This document shows positions 23,768 through 32,464 of a stretch of 40,001 nucleotides of DNA, in pieces. The stretch is from Thermoleophilia bacterium UBA2241 (lineage in GTDB: Bacteria > Actinomycetota > Thermoleophilia > UBA2241): the NCBI GenBank assembly GCA_002347645.1, contig DDYF01000035.1, forward strand, positions 1-40,001, read 5' to 3'. Below the pieces are notes generated by a model. The model did no database searches. It was given only the letters and a program-made list of their open reading frames with translations, and was not told where the DNA came from. The translations under genes and the position numbers were made by a program. Within the stretch, counting starts at the first letter, position 1. The number at the start of each line of letters is the position of its first letter.

Positions 23768-24120
23768 GGGGGCGAACTGGTCTCGACATGGGTGGTACCG
23801 AGGCAGGAGCAGCAAGCCGAGGTCCGGTGGCCTCGTTAAACTGCCGGAACAACACACCTGCCGAGAGCAATCTCGCACTGGCTGCCTAACTAGGCTGGCC
23901 CGTCACACCCGGAAGGTCCGCGTCCGGGACCGTGGCGTCACTCAGCGGACTGGGGTCTGACCGGCCGGCTCCGACCGGGCAGACCCGAGACTGATCGGGG
24001 CTGGTGACCGGCACCCGGCCGACGCGGGGGCCGCGAGCGAGATGAAATGCGCCGGCTAAGCTTGTAGAGACTCCGCCGAGGCGCCCGTGGACGCGGGTTC
24101 GATTCCCGCCGCCTCCACCA
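23768..24120 (+). ncRNA. ssrA: Transfer-messenger RNA (tmRNA)
   Basis: 353-nt tmRNA in one piece. The 5' end GGGGGCG (23768-23774) pairs with CGCCTCC before the terminal ACCA, and the T-arm reads GGGTTCGATTCCCG; GAACTGGTCTCGACA at the 5' end is the conserved D-loop-side sequence. CCA is encoded. The tag reading frame can be followed to TAA at 23887-23889: GCC GAG AGC AAT CTC GCA CTG GCT GCC, giving AESNLALAA, with the resume codon GCC at 23860 inferred from the family (Ala first, ALAA end). The ends are set by acceptor-stem pairing. It rescues stalled ribosomes by trans-translation together with SmpB, not encoded here. Confidence 0.95.
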
Positions 24121-24297
24121 TCTCTCCATATGCCCGGCCACGTCCGGAGGTCACCGCCCGCGGCCGCCATCCTCCGGCGCTGCCACGTCGTGCCGGGAGT
24201 GCCGGCGCCCGGTATCATCCCTGCGATTACTGCGAGATCACAGGTCCGGCCATCGTGAGAGCACAGTCCTCTGCCGGACGCGGAGCCGGGAGGCATC

Positions 24298-25737
24298 GTG
24301 GGCAACGAGTCGAGGTTCTACATCGACGGGCGGTGGGTCGAGCCGGTCCACCCCGGGGACGAGATCAGTGTCGTCGACCCGGCGACCGAGGAGGAGGTCG
24401 CGCGCGTCGCCGCCGCCTCGGCCGCCGACGTCGAGTCGGCGGTACAGGCGGCCCATCGCGCGTTCGACGCGTATGCGCAGACCTCTCGCGAGGAGCGCCT
24501 CGACCTGCTCACGGCGCTGCGCGAGGCGTACAAGAAGCGCATCCCGCAGCTCGCCGAGGCCATGATGACCGAGGTCGGCATCCCGCGCGGGCTCGCCGGG
24601 CGCGGCCAGGTGCTGGCCGGCGCCCGTCACCTCAAGGAAGCGATCGACGCGCTGCGCGACTATCGCTTCGAGGAGGACTGGGGCACGACGCGCGTCCGGC
24701 GCGAGCCGGTGGGCGTGTGCGCCCTGCTCGCGCCGTGGAACTGGCCGATGAACCAGGTGACCTGCAAGGTGGGTCCCGCGCTGGCGGCCGGCTGCACCAT
24801 GGTGCTCAAGCCGAGCCAGCTCTCGCCGCTCTCGGCCCTCGTCTTCGCCGAGGCGGTGGACGAGGCCGGCTATCCCGCCGGCGTGTTCAACATGGTGAAC
24901 GGCGCCGGCGCCGCCCTGGGCGACACGTTCGCCACGCATCCGCTCATCGACATGATCTCGCTCACCGGCTCGACGGCGGTCGGCGGCGTCGTGGGCGCCG
25001 CCGCCGCGCCGTCGATCAAGCGCGTCTCGCTCGAGCTCGGCGGCAAGTCGGCGAACCTCGTCTTCGAGGACGTCGACGTCGCGCGCTCGGTGTCCCGGGG
25101 CGTGCACGAGTGCATGCACAACTCCGGGCAGTCGTGCAACGCGCCCACGCGGATGCTGGTCGCGGAGGAGATCTACGACGAGGCGATCCGGGTCGCGGCA
25201 CGCGTCGTCGGCGAGCTCGTCGTCGGCGACCCGAAAGACCCGGCGACGTTCATGGGCCCGGTGGCGGGGCGCAAGCAGTACGAGACGGTGCGCGACCACA
25301 TCCAGTCGGGCATGGACGAAGGCGCCCGTCTCGTCGCCGGCGGCCTCGAGCGGCCGGACGGGCTCGACCGGGGCTTCTACGTCCGGCCCACGGTCTTTGC
25401 CGACGTCACTCCCGAGATGCGCATCTTCCGCGAGGAGATCTTCGGGCCGGTCCTCTGCATGACGCCGTTCCGCGACGAGGACCACGCCGTCGAGCTGGCC
25501 GACGCGAGCGACTACGGCCTCTCCGGCTACGTGCAGTCGGCCGACCTCGAGCGCGCGCGCCGCGTCGCGGGCCGCCTGCGGACCGGCATGGTGCATCTCA
25601 ACGGCGCGCCGACCGACGCGAGCGCGCCCTTCGGCGGCTACAAGCAGTCGGGCAACGGCCGCGAGTGGGGCCGCTTCGGCCTCGAGGAGTACCTCGAGGT
25701 CAAGGCGATCATGGGGTACACGACGGCTGCCGAGTGA
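24298..25737 (+). CDS. NAD(P)-dependent aldehyde dehydrogenase
   Basis: 479-residue aldehyde dehydrogenase. Key residues are all present: APWNWPMNQVTCKVGPAL (N148 region, oxyanion hole), KPSQLSP (K171, cofactor), FTGS-like SLTGSTAVGG, the general base E246 in LELGGKSAN and the nucleophile C280 in NSGQSCNAP, with the standard 34-residue spacing; EEIFGPVL and the C-terminal PFGGYKQSGNGREWG follow. The GTG at 24298 has GGGAGG at good spacing. A TATCAT box at 24213-24218 could be its -10. It stands alone between tmRNA and a convergent HEAT-repeat gene, so the aldehyde oxidised cannot be inferred; the sequence type is that of broad-range aldehyde dehydrogenases, and aminoaldehydes from polyamine breakdown are one possibility given the nearby polyamine genes. 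Confidence 0.92.
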   Translation: MGNESRFYIDGRWVEPVHPGDEISVVDPATEEEVARVAAASAADVESAVQAAHRAFDAYAQTSREERLDLLTALREAYKKRIPQLAEAMMTEVGIPRGLAGRGQVLAGARHLKEAIDALRDYRFEEDWGTTRVRREPVGVCALLAPWNWPMNQVTCKVGPALAAGCTMVLKPSQLSPLSALVFAEAVDEAGYPAGVFNMVNGAGAALGDTFATHPLIDMISLTGSTAVGGVVGAAAAPSIKRVSLELGGKSANLVFEDVDVARSVSRGVHECMHNSGQSCNAPTRMLVAEEIYDEAIRVAARVVGELVVGDPKDPATFMGPVAGRKQYETVRDHIQSGMDEGARLVAGGLERPDGLDRGFYVRPTVFADVTPEMRIFREEIFGPVLCMTPFRDEDHAVELADASDYGLSGYVQSADLERARRVAGRLRTGMVHLNGAPTDASAPFGGYKQSGNGREWGRFGLEEYLEVKAIMGYTTAAE

Positions 25738-25831
25738 GGGACCCTTCGCCCGTCTGAGGGACCTTGTTCGGTCTCGTCTCGCGCCGGGCCGCGGCGCAGC
25801 GATGCGCGGCGTGGGGAGAGCCGCGCGGGCG

Positions 25832-26164
25832 TCAGCGCCGGATCCTGACGAGGGCGTCGGCCGCGGACGTGCGCACCGAGGGGTCGGGGTCGTCGTAGGC
25901 GGACCGCGAGAGCCGGGGCCCCGCGTGGAGCCTGACCGCGGCGCCCCCGATCTGCCCCAGGGCATCGGCCGCCGCGGCGCGCACGAGGGGGTCGTCGTCC
26001 AGCGCCAGCCGCTCGGTGAGGCCGACGATGGCCGCTCCGGCCCGCAAGCGCCCCAGCGCCTCGGCGGCGGCACGCCGTACCGCCGGGTCCGCGTCGTTCA
26101 GGCACTTGGCGAGCTTGCGCCCCTTGCCGTCGGCCTCCAGCAGTCTGACTCCATCGGCGTCCAT
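25832..26164 (-). CDS. HEAT-repeat protein
   Basis: 110-residue protein made of three HEAT/PBS-lyase-type helical repeats: KCLNDADPAVRRAAAEALGRL, ALDDDPLVRAAAADALGQIGG and AYDDPDPSVRTSAADALVRIR (each given here as its core). The pattern D.DP.VR..AA.ALG.I is clear in all three. Such units mediate protein contacts or phycobilin-lyase-like functions; no catalytic domain is present. The start is uncertain: the ATG at 26164 is the most conservative choice, although its GGAGG is only two bases away; GTG codons at 26188 and 26206 are also possible. The open frame continues to 26461, but that part has no repeat pattern and covers the promoter of the histidine kinase gene. Confidence 0.72.
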   Translation of the reverse strand: MDADGVRLLEADGKGRKLAKCLNDADPAVRRAAAEALGRLRAGAAIVGLTERLALDDDPLVRAAAADALGQIGGAAVRLHAGPRLSRSAYDDPDPSVRTSAADALVRIRR

Positions 26165-26410
26165 GGCCTCCGCCGTCTCGCCGTGCACGGCCTCCTCGCG
26201 CACCACTCTACTACCGCTGCCGTCAGGGCGCCTCTGCCCGGCGCAGGGTAGCGCGCGGCGGAGGACGCCGCGGGCAGCGCGAAGGGGGCCAGGCTCCTTG
26301 GTGGGCGCACACCGAGGACGGGCGCGACGTGAGCATGCGTCGATGGATGCGGCGGGGCCACCAGCGTGAAGCGCGGCGGTCTCGCGGTGCGGACGGTCGT
26401 TGTCGTGTAT

Positions 26411-26440
26411 TTGCAGGCGAAACAGCTGGCGGTCTAGACT
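26411..26440 (+). promoter_or_regulatory. Promoter of the two-component system genes
   Basis: TTGCAG (26411-26416), an 18-nt spacer and TAGACT (26435-26440) lie 28 nt before the histidine kinase ATG. The stretch 26165-26410 holds nothing else I can name. Confidence 0.55.
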
Positions 26441-26467
26441 CGGTTCCGATGACGAGATCAAGGCCCC

Positions 26468-27763
26468 ATGCGCGTGCTCACGACAGCTGACGTCGCGCCG
26501 GAGGAGCGGCCTGTGCGGTCCGCCCTGCGCCGGCTCGCGCAGCCGACGCTAGGCGCCGTCCTCCTGGCGCTGGCGTTCGCCCTCGTGGGCCTTGTGACGA
26601 CGCTCGTGCGCGCCGTCGACACCGCCGCCTACCGCCCCGACGACGTATGGCTGACCGCCCTCGTCTTGGTCGCGTCCCTTCCCCTCGTCTTGGTGCGCCG
26701 CTGGCCGCTGCCGGCGCTGTGCGTCGTCATGGGCGGCGTGCTCGCCCAGGCGTTGCTCGGGTACGCCCCGGTGAACGCGGGGATGTGGGCGGCGGGAGCG
26801 GCCCTGTTCGTCGCCGCGGCCTTTGGCGGCGTGCGCGACGTGGTCGCGGCCGCGCTCGTGGCGGCGGTGGGGCTCGTGGTGCTCTTCGTCGGCATGGCCG
26901 GCGACGTCGAGTGGATCGACATGGCGGTCGCGTGGGTCGCCTACTCGCTCACCTGGACGACGGGCGTGGTCGTGCGGCTCTACCGGGCCGTGGCGGCGCG
27001 CGCCCAGAGCAGGGCAGAGCTCTTCGCCGCCGACCGGGAGGCTCGCGCCCGTGAGGCGGTCGCCAACGAGCGCGTCCGGCTGGCGCGCGAGCTGCACGAC
27101 AGCGTCGGGCACGCGCTCAACGTCATCGTGTTGCACGCCGGCGGCGCACGGCGACTCCTCGAGAGCAAGCCCGTCCTGGCGCAGGAGGCCCTCGAGAACA
27201 TCGAGGGCGCGGGGCGCGAAGCGCTGGGCGATATCGAGCGCATGCTCGGCATCCTGCGCGGACCCGACGACGAGACCTTCCGGGCGCAGGCGGGCCTGGG
27301 CCAACTCGGCGACCTCGTCGAGCAGGTGCGAGAGGCAGGCCTGCCGGTCGACCTGCAGGTCGCCGGCACGCCGCGTCCGCTTCCCACGAGCCTCGACCTG
27401 TCGGCGTACCGGATCGTGCAGGAGGCGCTGACGAACACGCTGAAGCATGCGGGCAAGGCGAGCAGTCGCGTCACGATGACGTGGTCAGACGACCGGCTCG
27501 AGATCGAGGTCGTCGACGATGGCCGCGGCGCGGCGGCGCCGCCGCAGGCGGGCGGCGGCCGCGGCCTGATCGGTATCCGCGAGCGCGTGTTGCTCTTTGG
27601 CGGTGAGCTTGCCGTCGGGCCACGCACCGAAGGGGGGTTCCGCGTGTGGGCACGGCTGCCGTATGGGACGATGGGCGGTGGCGCAGCGACGCCCGGCGAG
27701 AGGCGCCAGGACGCTCCTGTCGCGGGAAGCTCGCCGGCCGGTGTGACGACGTCAACCACGTGA
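26468..27763 (+). CDS. NarL-type sensor histidine kinase
   Basis: 431-residue membrane sensor kinase. The first about 175 residues hold five to six hydrophobic helices (from VLLALAFALVGLVTTL at 31 to about 170) with only short loops, so the signal is probably sensed in or at the membrane. A short coiled linker leads to the dimerisation/phosphoacceptor domain (HisKA_3): ERVRLARELHDSVGHALN with H210. The ATPase domain follows with RIVQEALTNTLKHA (N box, about 315-328), VVDDGRGA (G1) and GRGLIGIRERV (G2). A Ser/Pro/Ala-rich tail ends the protein. The response regulator begins 13 nt downstream. The likely targets are the two ABC exporter modules that follow. Confidence 0.94.
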   Translation: MRVLTTADVAPEERPVRSALRRLAQPTLGAVLLALAFALVGLVTTLVRAVDTAAYRPDDVWLTALVLVASLPLVLVRRWPLPALCVVMGGVLAQALLGYAPVNAGMWAAGAALFVAAAFGGVRDVVAAALVAAVGLVVLFVGMAGDVEWIDMAVAWVAYSLTWTTGVVVRLYRAVAARAQSRAELFAADREARAREAVANERVRLARELHDSVGHALNVIVLHAGGARRLLESKPVLAQEALENIEGAGREALGDIERMLGILRGPDDETFRAQAGLGQLGDLVEQVREAGLPVDLQVAGTPRPLPTSLDLSAYRIVQEALTNTLKHAGKASSRVTMTWSDDRLEIEVVDDGRGAAAPPQAGGGRGLIGIRERVLLFGGELAVGPRTEGGFRVWARLPYGTMGGGAATPGERRQDAPVAGSSPAGVTTSTT

Positions 27764-27776
27764 GAAGCGAGGTCAC

Positions 27777-28445
27777 ATGAGCATCCGGATCCTCCTGGTC
27801 GACGACGAACAGCTTGTCCGCGCCGGCCTGCGCCTGATCCTGGAGGCCGAGCCCGATCTGGAAGTGGTGGGCGAGGCAGGCGACGGCCGCGACGGTGTGA
27901 CGCTCGCGCGCCGTCTCGACCCAGACGTGGTGCTCATGGACGTCCAGATGCCGGGCATGAACGGCCTGGAGGCGACGCGCGAGATCGTCGCGCTGGGGCG
28001 CGACGACAGCTCGCGCGTCCTCATCCTCACGACGTTCGACCTCGACGAATACGTGTACGAGGCGCTGCGCGCCGGGGCGAGCGGGTTCCTCCTGAAGCGC
28101 ACGCCGGCCGCGGACCTCGTGGCGGGCATCCGCGTGGTGGCCGCCGGCGATGCGCTGCTCGCGCCGTCGATCACCAGGCGGCTGATCGGCGAGTTCGCGC
28201 GGCGCCCCGCCGACGAGCGCGAGGCGCCGCCTGCGCTCGACGACCTGACGCCCCGTGAGCGCGAGGTGCTCGGGCTCGTCGCCCTCGGCATGTCCAACAC
28301 CGAGATCGCCGCCAAGCTCTTCCTCTCGGAGGGCACCGTCAAGACGCACGTGAAGCGCATCTTCTACAAGATGAGGCTGCGCGACCGCGCCCAGGCGGTG
28401 ATCCTTGCCTACGACGTCGGGCTGGTGGAACCCAAGGGTCACTGA
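27777..28445 (+). CDS. NarL/LuxR-family response regulator
   Basis: 222-residue response regulator. Receiver domain (1-120): acidic pair D9-D10, phosphoacceptor D55 in VVLMDVQMPGMNG, LTTFD with the conserved Thr, and the Lys in GASGFLLKRT. A linker leads to the LuxR-type HTH domain at about 155-215: LTPREREVLGLVALGMSNTEIAAKL with the recognition helix SEGTVKTHVKRI. The ATG at 27777 follows AGCGAGG and lies 13 nt after the kinase stop. Cotranscribed with the kinase. Its own target is unknown; the CGGGGGTA element found upstream of the first exporter module and of the Sensor-domain gene is a candidate. Confidence 0.95.
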   Translation: MSIRILLVDDEQLVRAGLRLILEAEPDLEVVGEAGDGRDGVTLARRLDPDVVLMDVQMPGMNGLEATREIVALGRDDSSRVLILTTFDLDEYVYEALRAGASGFLLKRTPAADLVAGIRVVAAGDALLAPSITRRLIGEFARRPADEREAPPALDDLTPREREVLGLVALGMSNTEIAAKLFLSEGTVKTHVKRIFYKMRLRDRAQAVILAYDVGLVEPKGH

Positions 28446-28451
28446 CCCCGC

Positions 28452-28476
28452 AGCGGCCGTTGACCGCTCGGCCGCT
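28452..28476 (+). terminator. Hairpin after the response regulator gene
   Basis: AGCGGCCG (28452-28459) pairs with CGGCCGCT (28469-28476), 9-nt loop, starting 7 nt after the stop codon and followed by TCC. A second small repeat, CCACG..CGTGG, follows. Moderate support. Confidence 0.5.
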
Positions 28477-28537
28477 TCCACGAGCCACGACGGCCGTGGA
28501 GGCCGGCGTGCGCCGCCGCACGCGATGCCGTCCACCT

Positions 28538-28545
28538 CGGGGGTA
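28538..28545 (+). promoter_or_regulatory. CGGGGGTA element upstream of the first exporter module
   Basis: CGGGGGTAGGCC starts at 28538, within the G/C-rich leader of the ABC module. A near-match, CGGGGGTACTCC, lies on the minus strand at 32355-32344 upstream of the Sensor-domain gene. The rest of the stretch 28477-28722 holds a TAGCCT box (28648-28653) without a clear -35. Confidence 0.35.
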
Positions 28546-28722
28546 GGCCTCCCGCCCCCTTGGGGGGTGCGTGGCGCGGCCAAAGATGCCCCCCTCGCAC
28601 CACGGCGATGACCCCACCGGGGCGACGCCCTCGCCCCGGTTCGCCCGTAGCCTTCCTTCATCGATATGAGAACGCCCGCGAGGCGCTGGGGCGCTTCGCG
28701 GCACGATGCGCCGGAGGGCACG

Positions 28723-29589
28723 ATGAACCCAGTCATGACGAAGGAAAAGGTCAGGAGTCCCGGTGCGGTCGAGCCCGGCGCGAGGGCCGCGGATGGGACC
28801 GCGTGGCCGGTGCGTCAGCCGCGGCACGTGCACGGCGTCCCGGCACGCTCCGCGGGCCGTGACGCCGTCGTCTCGGCGCGCGGCGTCACCAAGCGCTACG
28901 GGGCGGGTGACGCCGCCGTCGACGCGCTGCGGGGCGCCGACGTCGACCTGCGCCGCGGCGAGTTCACCGCGATCATGGGTCCGTCGGGATCCGGCAAGTC
29001 GACGCTCATGCACATCCTCGCCGGCCTCGACCGCCCGACGGCCGGCACGATCGCCATCGACGGCCGCGAGATCGGCGGTCTCAAGGACCGCGACCTGACG
29101 AGGCTGCGTCGCGACAAGGTCGGCTTCATCTTCCAGTCGTTCAATCTCCTGCCGACCTTGACGGCGGCGGAGAACATCGCGCTGCCGCTGACGATCTCGG
29201 GACGCAAGCTCGACCGGAAGTGGTTCGCCGAGCTCGTCGAGACGGTCGGACTCGCCGACCGGCTCTCGCACAAGCCCTCGGAGCTCTCCGGCGGCCAGCA
29301 GCAGCGCGTCGCAGTCGCCCGGGCGCTCGTGGGTCGCCCGGCGGTGCTCTTCGCCGACGAGCCGACCGGCAATCTCGACTCGCGTACCGGCGACGAGGTC
29401 CTGCAGCTCCTGCGCAGGTCCGTCGACGACCTCGGCCAGACCATCATCATGGTCACGCACGACGCCCACGCGGCGACCACCGCCGACCGCGTGTTGTTCC
29501 TCCAGGACGGCGAGATCGTCCAGGACCGTGGGCGCATGACCCGCAGCGACATCTACGACGTCATGAAGTCCCTCGAGGTGCAGCGATGA
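28723..29589 (+). CDS. ABC transporter ATP-binding protein (MacB/LolD type), module 1
   Basis: 288-residue ATPase of the MacB/LolD class. After an extended N-terminus of about 45 residues the domain runs VVSARGVTKRYGAGDAAVDAL, Walker A GPSGSGKST (86-94), the Q loop FIFQSFNLLPTLT, the signature LSGGQQQRVAVARAL, Walker B AVLFADEPTGNLDS and the switch VTHDAH. The ATG at 28723 has GGAGGG upstream; a frame from 28666 lacks an SD. The stop overlaps the permease start (ATGA). The N-terminal tail (Pro/Arg/Ala) is longer than usual. It pairs with the FtsX-type permease next door, and a near-identical pair lies at 35176-38525. Such systems drive envelope efflux or lipoprotein release by mechanotransmission; the cargo is unknown. 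Confidence 0.93.
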   Translation: MNPVMTKEKVRSPGAVEPGARAADGTAWPVRQPRHVHGVPARSAGRDAVVSARGVTKRYGAGDAAVDALRGADVDLRRGEFTAIMGPSGSGKSTLMHILAGLDRPTAGTIAIDGREIGGLKDRDLTRLRRDKVGFIFQSFNLLPTLTAAENIALPLTISGRKLDRKWFAELVETVGLADRLSHKPSELSGGQQQRVAVARALVGRPAVLFADEPTGNLDSRTGDEVLQLLRRSVDDLGQTIIMVTHDAHAATTADRVLFLQDGEIVQDRGRMTRSDIYDVMKSLEVQR

Positions 29590-32141
29590 GCCGCCTTGCC
29601 CTGCGCAGCCTCCTGAGCCATCCCCTGCGGACCGCCTTGACTACGCTGGCGATCCTGCTCGGCGTGGCGATGATCAGCGGCACCTACGTGCTGACCGACC
29701 AGATCAGCAATGCCTTCGACGGCATCTTCAGCAGCGCCTACGAGGGTACGGCGGTCGTCGTGACGCCGAAGAACGCCGTGGGCGGTTTCGACGACGAGTC
29801 GGGCGTCCTGACCATGCCCGACAGCCTGCTCGCCGAGGCGCGCGCCGTGGACGGCGTGGCAGCCGCGGCGGGCGGGGCCGAGGCGATGGGCGCCGCCGTC
29901 GTCGACGGCGAGCTCGTCGAGACGAGCGGCGCGCCCACGTTGATCATGTCGACGGAGGACGCGGCGTGGAGCAAGGTCGGCTGGACGGCCGGCGCCGCGC
30001 CGGCGCGGGCCGGCGAGGTCGTCGTCGACGCCGGGTTCGCCGACGGGAACGACGTGTCGGTCGGCGACCAGGTCGGCCTCGCGACCCGCCACGGTACCGT
30101 GCCCGCGACCGTGAGCGGCATCTTCACCTTCGGCGACAGCTCGTCCTTGGGCGGCACCATCATGATCGGCGCTCAGCTCGCCGACGTGCAGCGCTGGTAC
30201 GACATGCGCGGCGAGCTCACCTCGATCAGCCTCACGGCGGAGCCGGGAGTCACGCCGAAGGAGCTCGCCGCACGCACGCGGGCGGCACTGCCCGCCTCGC
30301 TCGAGGTCAAGACGGGGACGCAGGCCGCGGCCGACAGCTCGGCCGAGGTCGGGGACTCGATCAACTCGTTCCTGCGCCCGGCCCTGCTCGCCTTCGGCGG
30401 CGTGGCCGTCTTCGTCGGCGCCTTCATCATCTTCAACGCCTTCTCTATCACCATTGCCCAGCGGCGGCGCGAGTTCGCCATGCTGCGTGCGTTCGGCTCC
30501 TCTCGCCGCCAGGTGCTGACCTCGGTGATCGCCGAGGCACTGCTCCTGGGCGTGGCGGCCTCGGCCGCGGGTCTGTTCGCCGGCCTCGGCGTGGCCAAGG
30601 CCATCAACCAGCTGTTCAAGGCCTTCGGCGCAGACTTCCCGGCCGCCGGTCTCGTCCTCGAGCTGCGCACCGTCGTGGTGGCACTCGTCGTCGGCATCGG
30701 CACGGCGCTCGCCGCCGCCGTCGTACCGGCGGTCCGCGCCACGCGGATCCCGCCGGTGGCGGCGCTCCAAGAGGGCGCGGCGCTGCCGGCGTCGCGGCTG
30801 AGCCGCCTCGCGACTCCGGGCGCGATCATCGTCGCCTTGCTGGGCGGCGGCCTTGTGAGCCTCGGCTTCTGGGGCGACGCGGCGACCACGACGCGCCTGC
30901 TCGAGATGGGCCTCGGCGCGATGCTGCTCTTTGTCGCCATCGCCATGGTGGCGCGCCACGTCGTGCGTCCGCTGGCGCGGGTCATCGGCTGGCCGCTCGA
31001 GCGGCTGGGTGGGACGCCGGGACGGCTGGCGCGTGAGAACGCCGGCCGCAACCCCGCGCGCACCGCGAACACGGCGGCGGCGCTGATGATCGGCCTGGGC
31101 CTCGTCGTCTTCGTAGCGGTGTTCGCCCAAGGTCTCAAGGCGTCGTTCACCGACACCTTCGACAGGGCGGTCGTCGCGGACGTCGTCGCCATGGACATGA
31201 CCGGCGCGCAGACGCTGCCGGCCGACGGGGTCGCGGCGATGCGCGCCGTGCCTGGAGTGCAGACGGTGGCCGGGGCGACCTTCGCCCAGGCGAAGGTCGC
31301 CGGTCGTGGCACCACCTTCCTGAACGGTATCGACGAGACACGGTGGACCGACGTGTGGCACTTCGACTGGCGCGGCGACGCGAGCGACGAGCTCCTCGCC
31401 GAGCTCGGCGACCACGGAGCGGTGGTCGACGAGGGATACGCGAAAGGCCACGACGTCGGTGTTGGCGACACGATCAAGGTGACCGTCGCAAGCGGCCACA
31501 CGGCGACGGTCAGGATCCTCGGCGTCTATCGCGACCCCATGCTGTTCGCCGGCGTGACCGTCTCGACGTCGCTGATGGGCGAGCTCGGCGTGCCGACCGA
31601 CAAGGACCTCGTGATGGCTCGTGGCGCGCCGGGCACCGATCCGGACCGGCTGAAGGCTGCCGTCGAGGTCGCGCTGGCCGACTTCCCGACGCAGACCATC
31701 TACACGCAGGACAGCTACAAGGAGTCCGTGGTCGGCCAGGTCGACATGATCCTGACCATGCTCTACGCCCTGCTCGCGATGAGTGTGACGATCTCGGTCT
31801 TCGGCATCGTCAACACGCTGGTGCTCAGCGTCTACGAGCGGACGCGTGAGATCGGTATGCTGCGCGCCATCGGCACCAGCCGCCGCCAGCTTCGCCGCAT
31901 GGTGCGCTACGAGAGCGTGATCACCTCGGCGATCGGCGGCGTGCTCGGCACCGCGATCGGCATCGTGTTCGCCTATGTGGTGACGACGCGGTACGCCCAG
32001 GAAGGCTTCGTCTTCTCGGTCCCGTACGCGCAGCTCGTCATGCTCCTCGCGGTCGCAGTGATGGTCGGCGTGCTGGCCGCGGTGCTCCCCGCGCGGCGCG
32101 CGGCCCGCATCGACATCCTGGAGGCCATCCACCACGAGTGA
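29586..32141 (+). CDS. FtsX/MacB-type ABC transporter permease, module 1
   Basis: 851-residue permease with two FtsX-like units. The N-terminus SRLALRSLLSHPLRTALTTLAILLGVAMISGTYVLTDQIS holds the first membrane helix, followed by a large extracytoplasmic region (about 40-250). The first FtsX block (about 270-400) has FSITIAQRRREFAMLRAFGSSRRQVL and the ...RATRIPPVAALQEG turn; a second extracytoplasmic region follows, and the last block (about 730-851) has VLSVYERTREIGMLRAIGTSRRQLR and ends ARRAARIDILEAIHHE. The start is the ATG overlapping the ATPase stop. Large duplicated permeases of this type are typical of Actinobacteria. Followed by a strong hairpin at 32220, so it probably ends a transcription unit with its ATPase. 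Confidence 0.93.
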   Translation: MSRLALRSLLSHPLRTALTTLAILLGVAMISGTYVLTDQISNAFDGIFSSAYEGTAVVVTPKNAVGGFDDESGVLTMPDSLLAEARAVDGVAAAAGGAEAMGAAVVDGELVETSGAPTLIMSTEDAAWSKVGWTAGAAPARAGEVVVDAGFADGNDVSVGDQVGLATRHGTVPATVSGIFTFGDSSSLGGTIMIGAQLADVQRWYDMRGELTSISLTAEPGVTPKELAARTRAALPASLEVKTGTQAAADSSAEVGDSINSFLRPALLAFGGVAVFVGAFIIFNAFSITIAQRRREFAMLRAFGSSRRQVLTSVIAEALLLGVAASAAGLFAGLGVAKAINQLFKAFGADFPAAGLVLELRTVVVALVVGIGTALAAAVVPAVRATRIPPVAALQEGAALPASRLSRLATPGAIIVALLGGGLVSLGFWGDAATTTRLLEMGLGAMLLFVAIAMVARHVVRPLARVIGWPLERLGGTPGRLARENAGRNPARTANTAAALMIGLGLVVFVAVFAQGLKASFTDTFDRAVVADVVAMDMTGAQTLPADGVAAMRAVPGVQTVAGATFAQAKVAGRGTTFLNGIDETRWTDVWHFDWRGDASDELLAELGDHGAVVDEGYAKGHDVGVGDTIKVTVASGHTATVRILGVYRDPMLFAGVTVSTSLMGELGVPTDKDLVMARGAPGTDPDRLKAAVEVALADFPTQTIYTQDSYKESVVGQVDMILTMLYALLAMSVTISVFGIVNTLVLSVYERTREIGMLRAIGTSRRQLRRMVRYESVITSAIGGVLGTAIGIVFAYVVTTRYAQEGFVFSVPYAQLVMLLAVAVMVGVLAAVLPARRAARIDILEAIHHE

Positions 32142-32219
32142 CGGAGGCCCACGATCCCGCGCCCGAGGGTACCCCCCTTCCCGAGGGCGCGCGCCCGGCC
32201 GAGAGGCCGGGTGGGGCAG

Positions 32220-32258
32220 AGGCCGGGCCGGCTACGCGACAGCCGGCCCGGCCTTCTC
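32220..32258 (+). terminator. Terminator after exporter module 1
   Basis: GGCCGGGCCGGCT (32221-32233) pairs perfectly with AGCCGGCCCGGCC (32241-32253), 7-nt loop, flanked by A/T pairs and followed by TTCTC. Clear intrinsic terminator shape. Confidence 0.82.
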
Positions 32259-32307
32259 GAGCAGGGAGCTCCCCGGGCGCGGCGCCTGAGGGGGTGGCGC
32301 ACCCGGA

Positions 32308-32391
32308 GGGGGTCACTCCTGAATCCTCCTGAGGTTGACCCCCGGAGTACCCCCGCAGGGCGACGACGCGCGCGCGATCCGAGCCTAGGAT
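32308..32391 (+). promoter_or_regulatory. Repeat-rich upstream region of the Sensor-domain gene
   Basis: GGGGGTCA (32308-32315) and TGACCCCC (32336-32343) form an inverted repeat. CGGGGGTACTCC is read on the minus strand at 32355-32344. TAGGAT at 32386-32391 may be a -10 box, without a good -35. The remaining sequence between 32142 and 32464 has no gene. Confidence 0.4.
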
Positions 32392-32464
32392 GGGCAGGCA
32401 GAGGAACGAAGTCCGCGGCGCCGGGAGCCCGGCTCCGGGACGCGAGGGAGGAGGCGAGGTGACG

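Noticed and set aside
24238..26073. 611-codon minus-strand open frame opposite the aldehyde dehydrogenase
   Set aside because: Shadow of a gene with complete catalytic motifs; its only protein-like part overlaps the HEAT-repeat gene in another frame.
26189..26461. Longer N-terminus of the HEAT-repeat protein
   Set aside because: No repeat pattern or hydrophobic pattern, and it would cover the TTGCAG/TAGACT promoter of the kinase gene.
29553..32135. 860-codon minus-strand open frame opposite permease 1
   Set aside because: Antisense shadow of a clear FtsX-type permease; composition rich in His/Arg/Asp/Glu with no domain.
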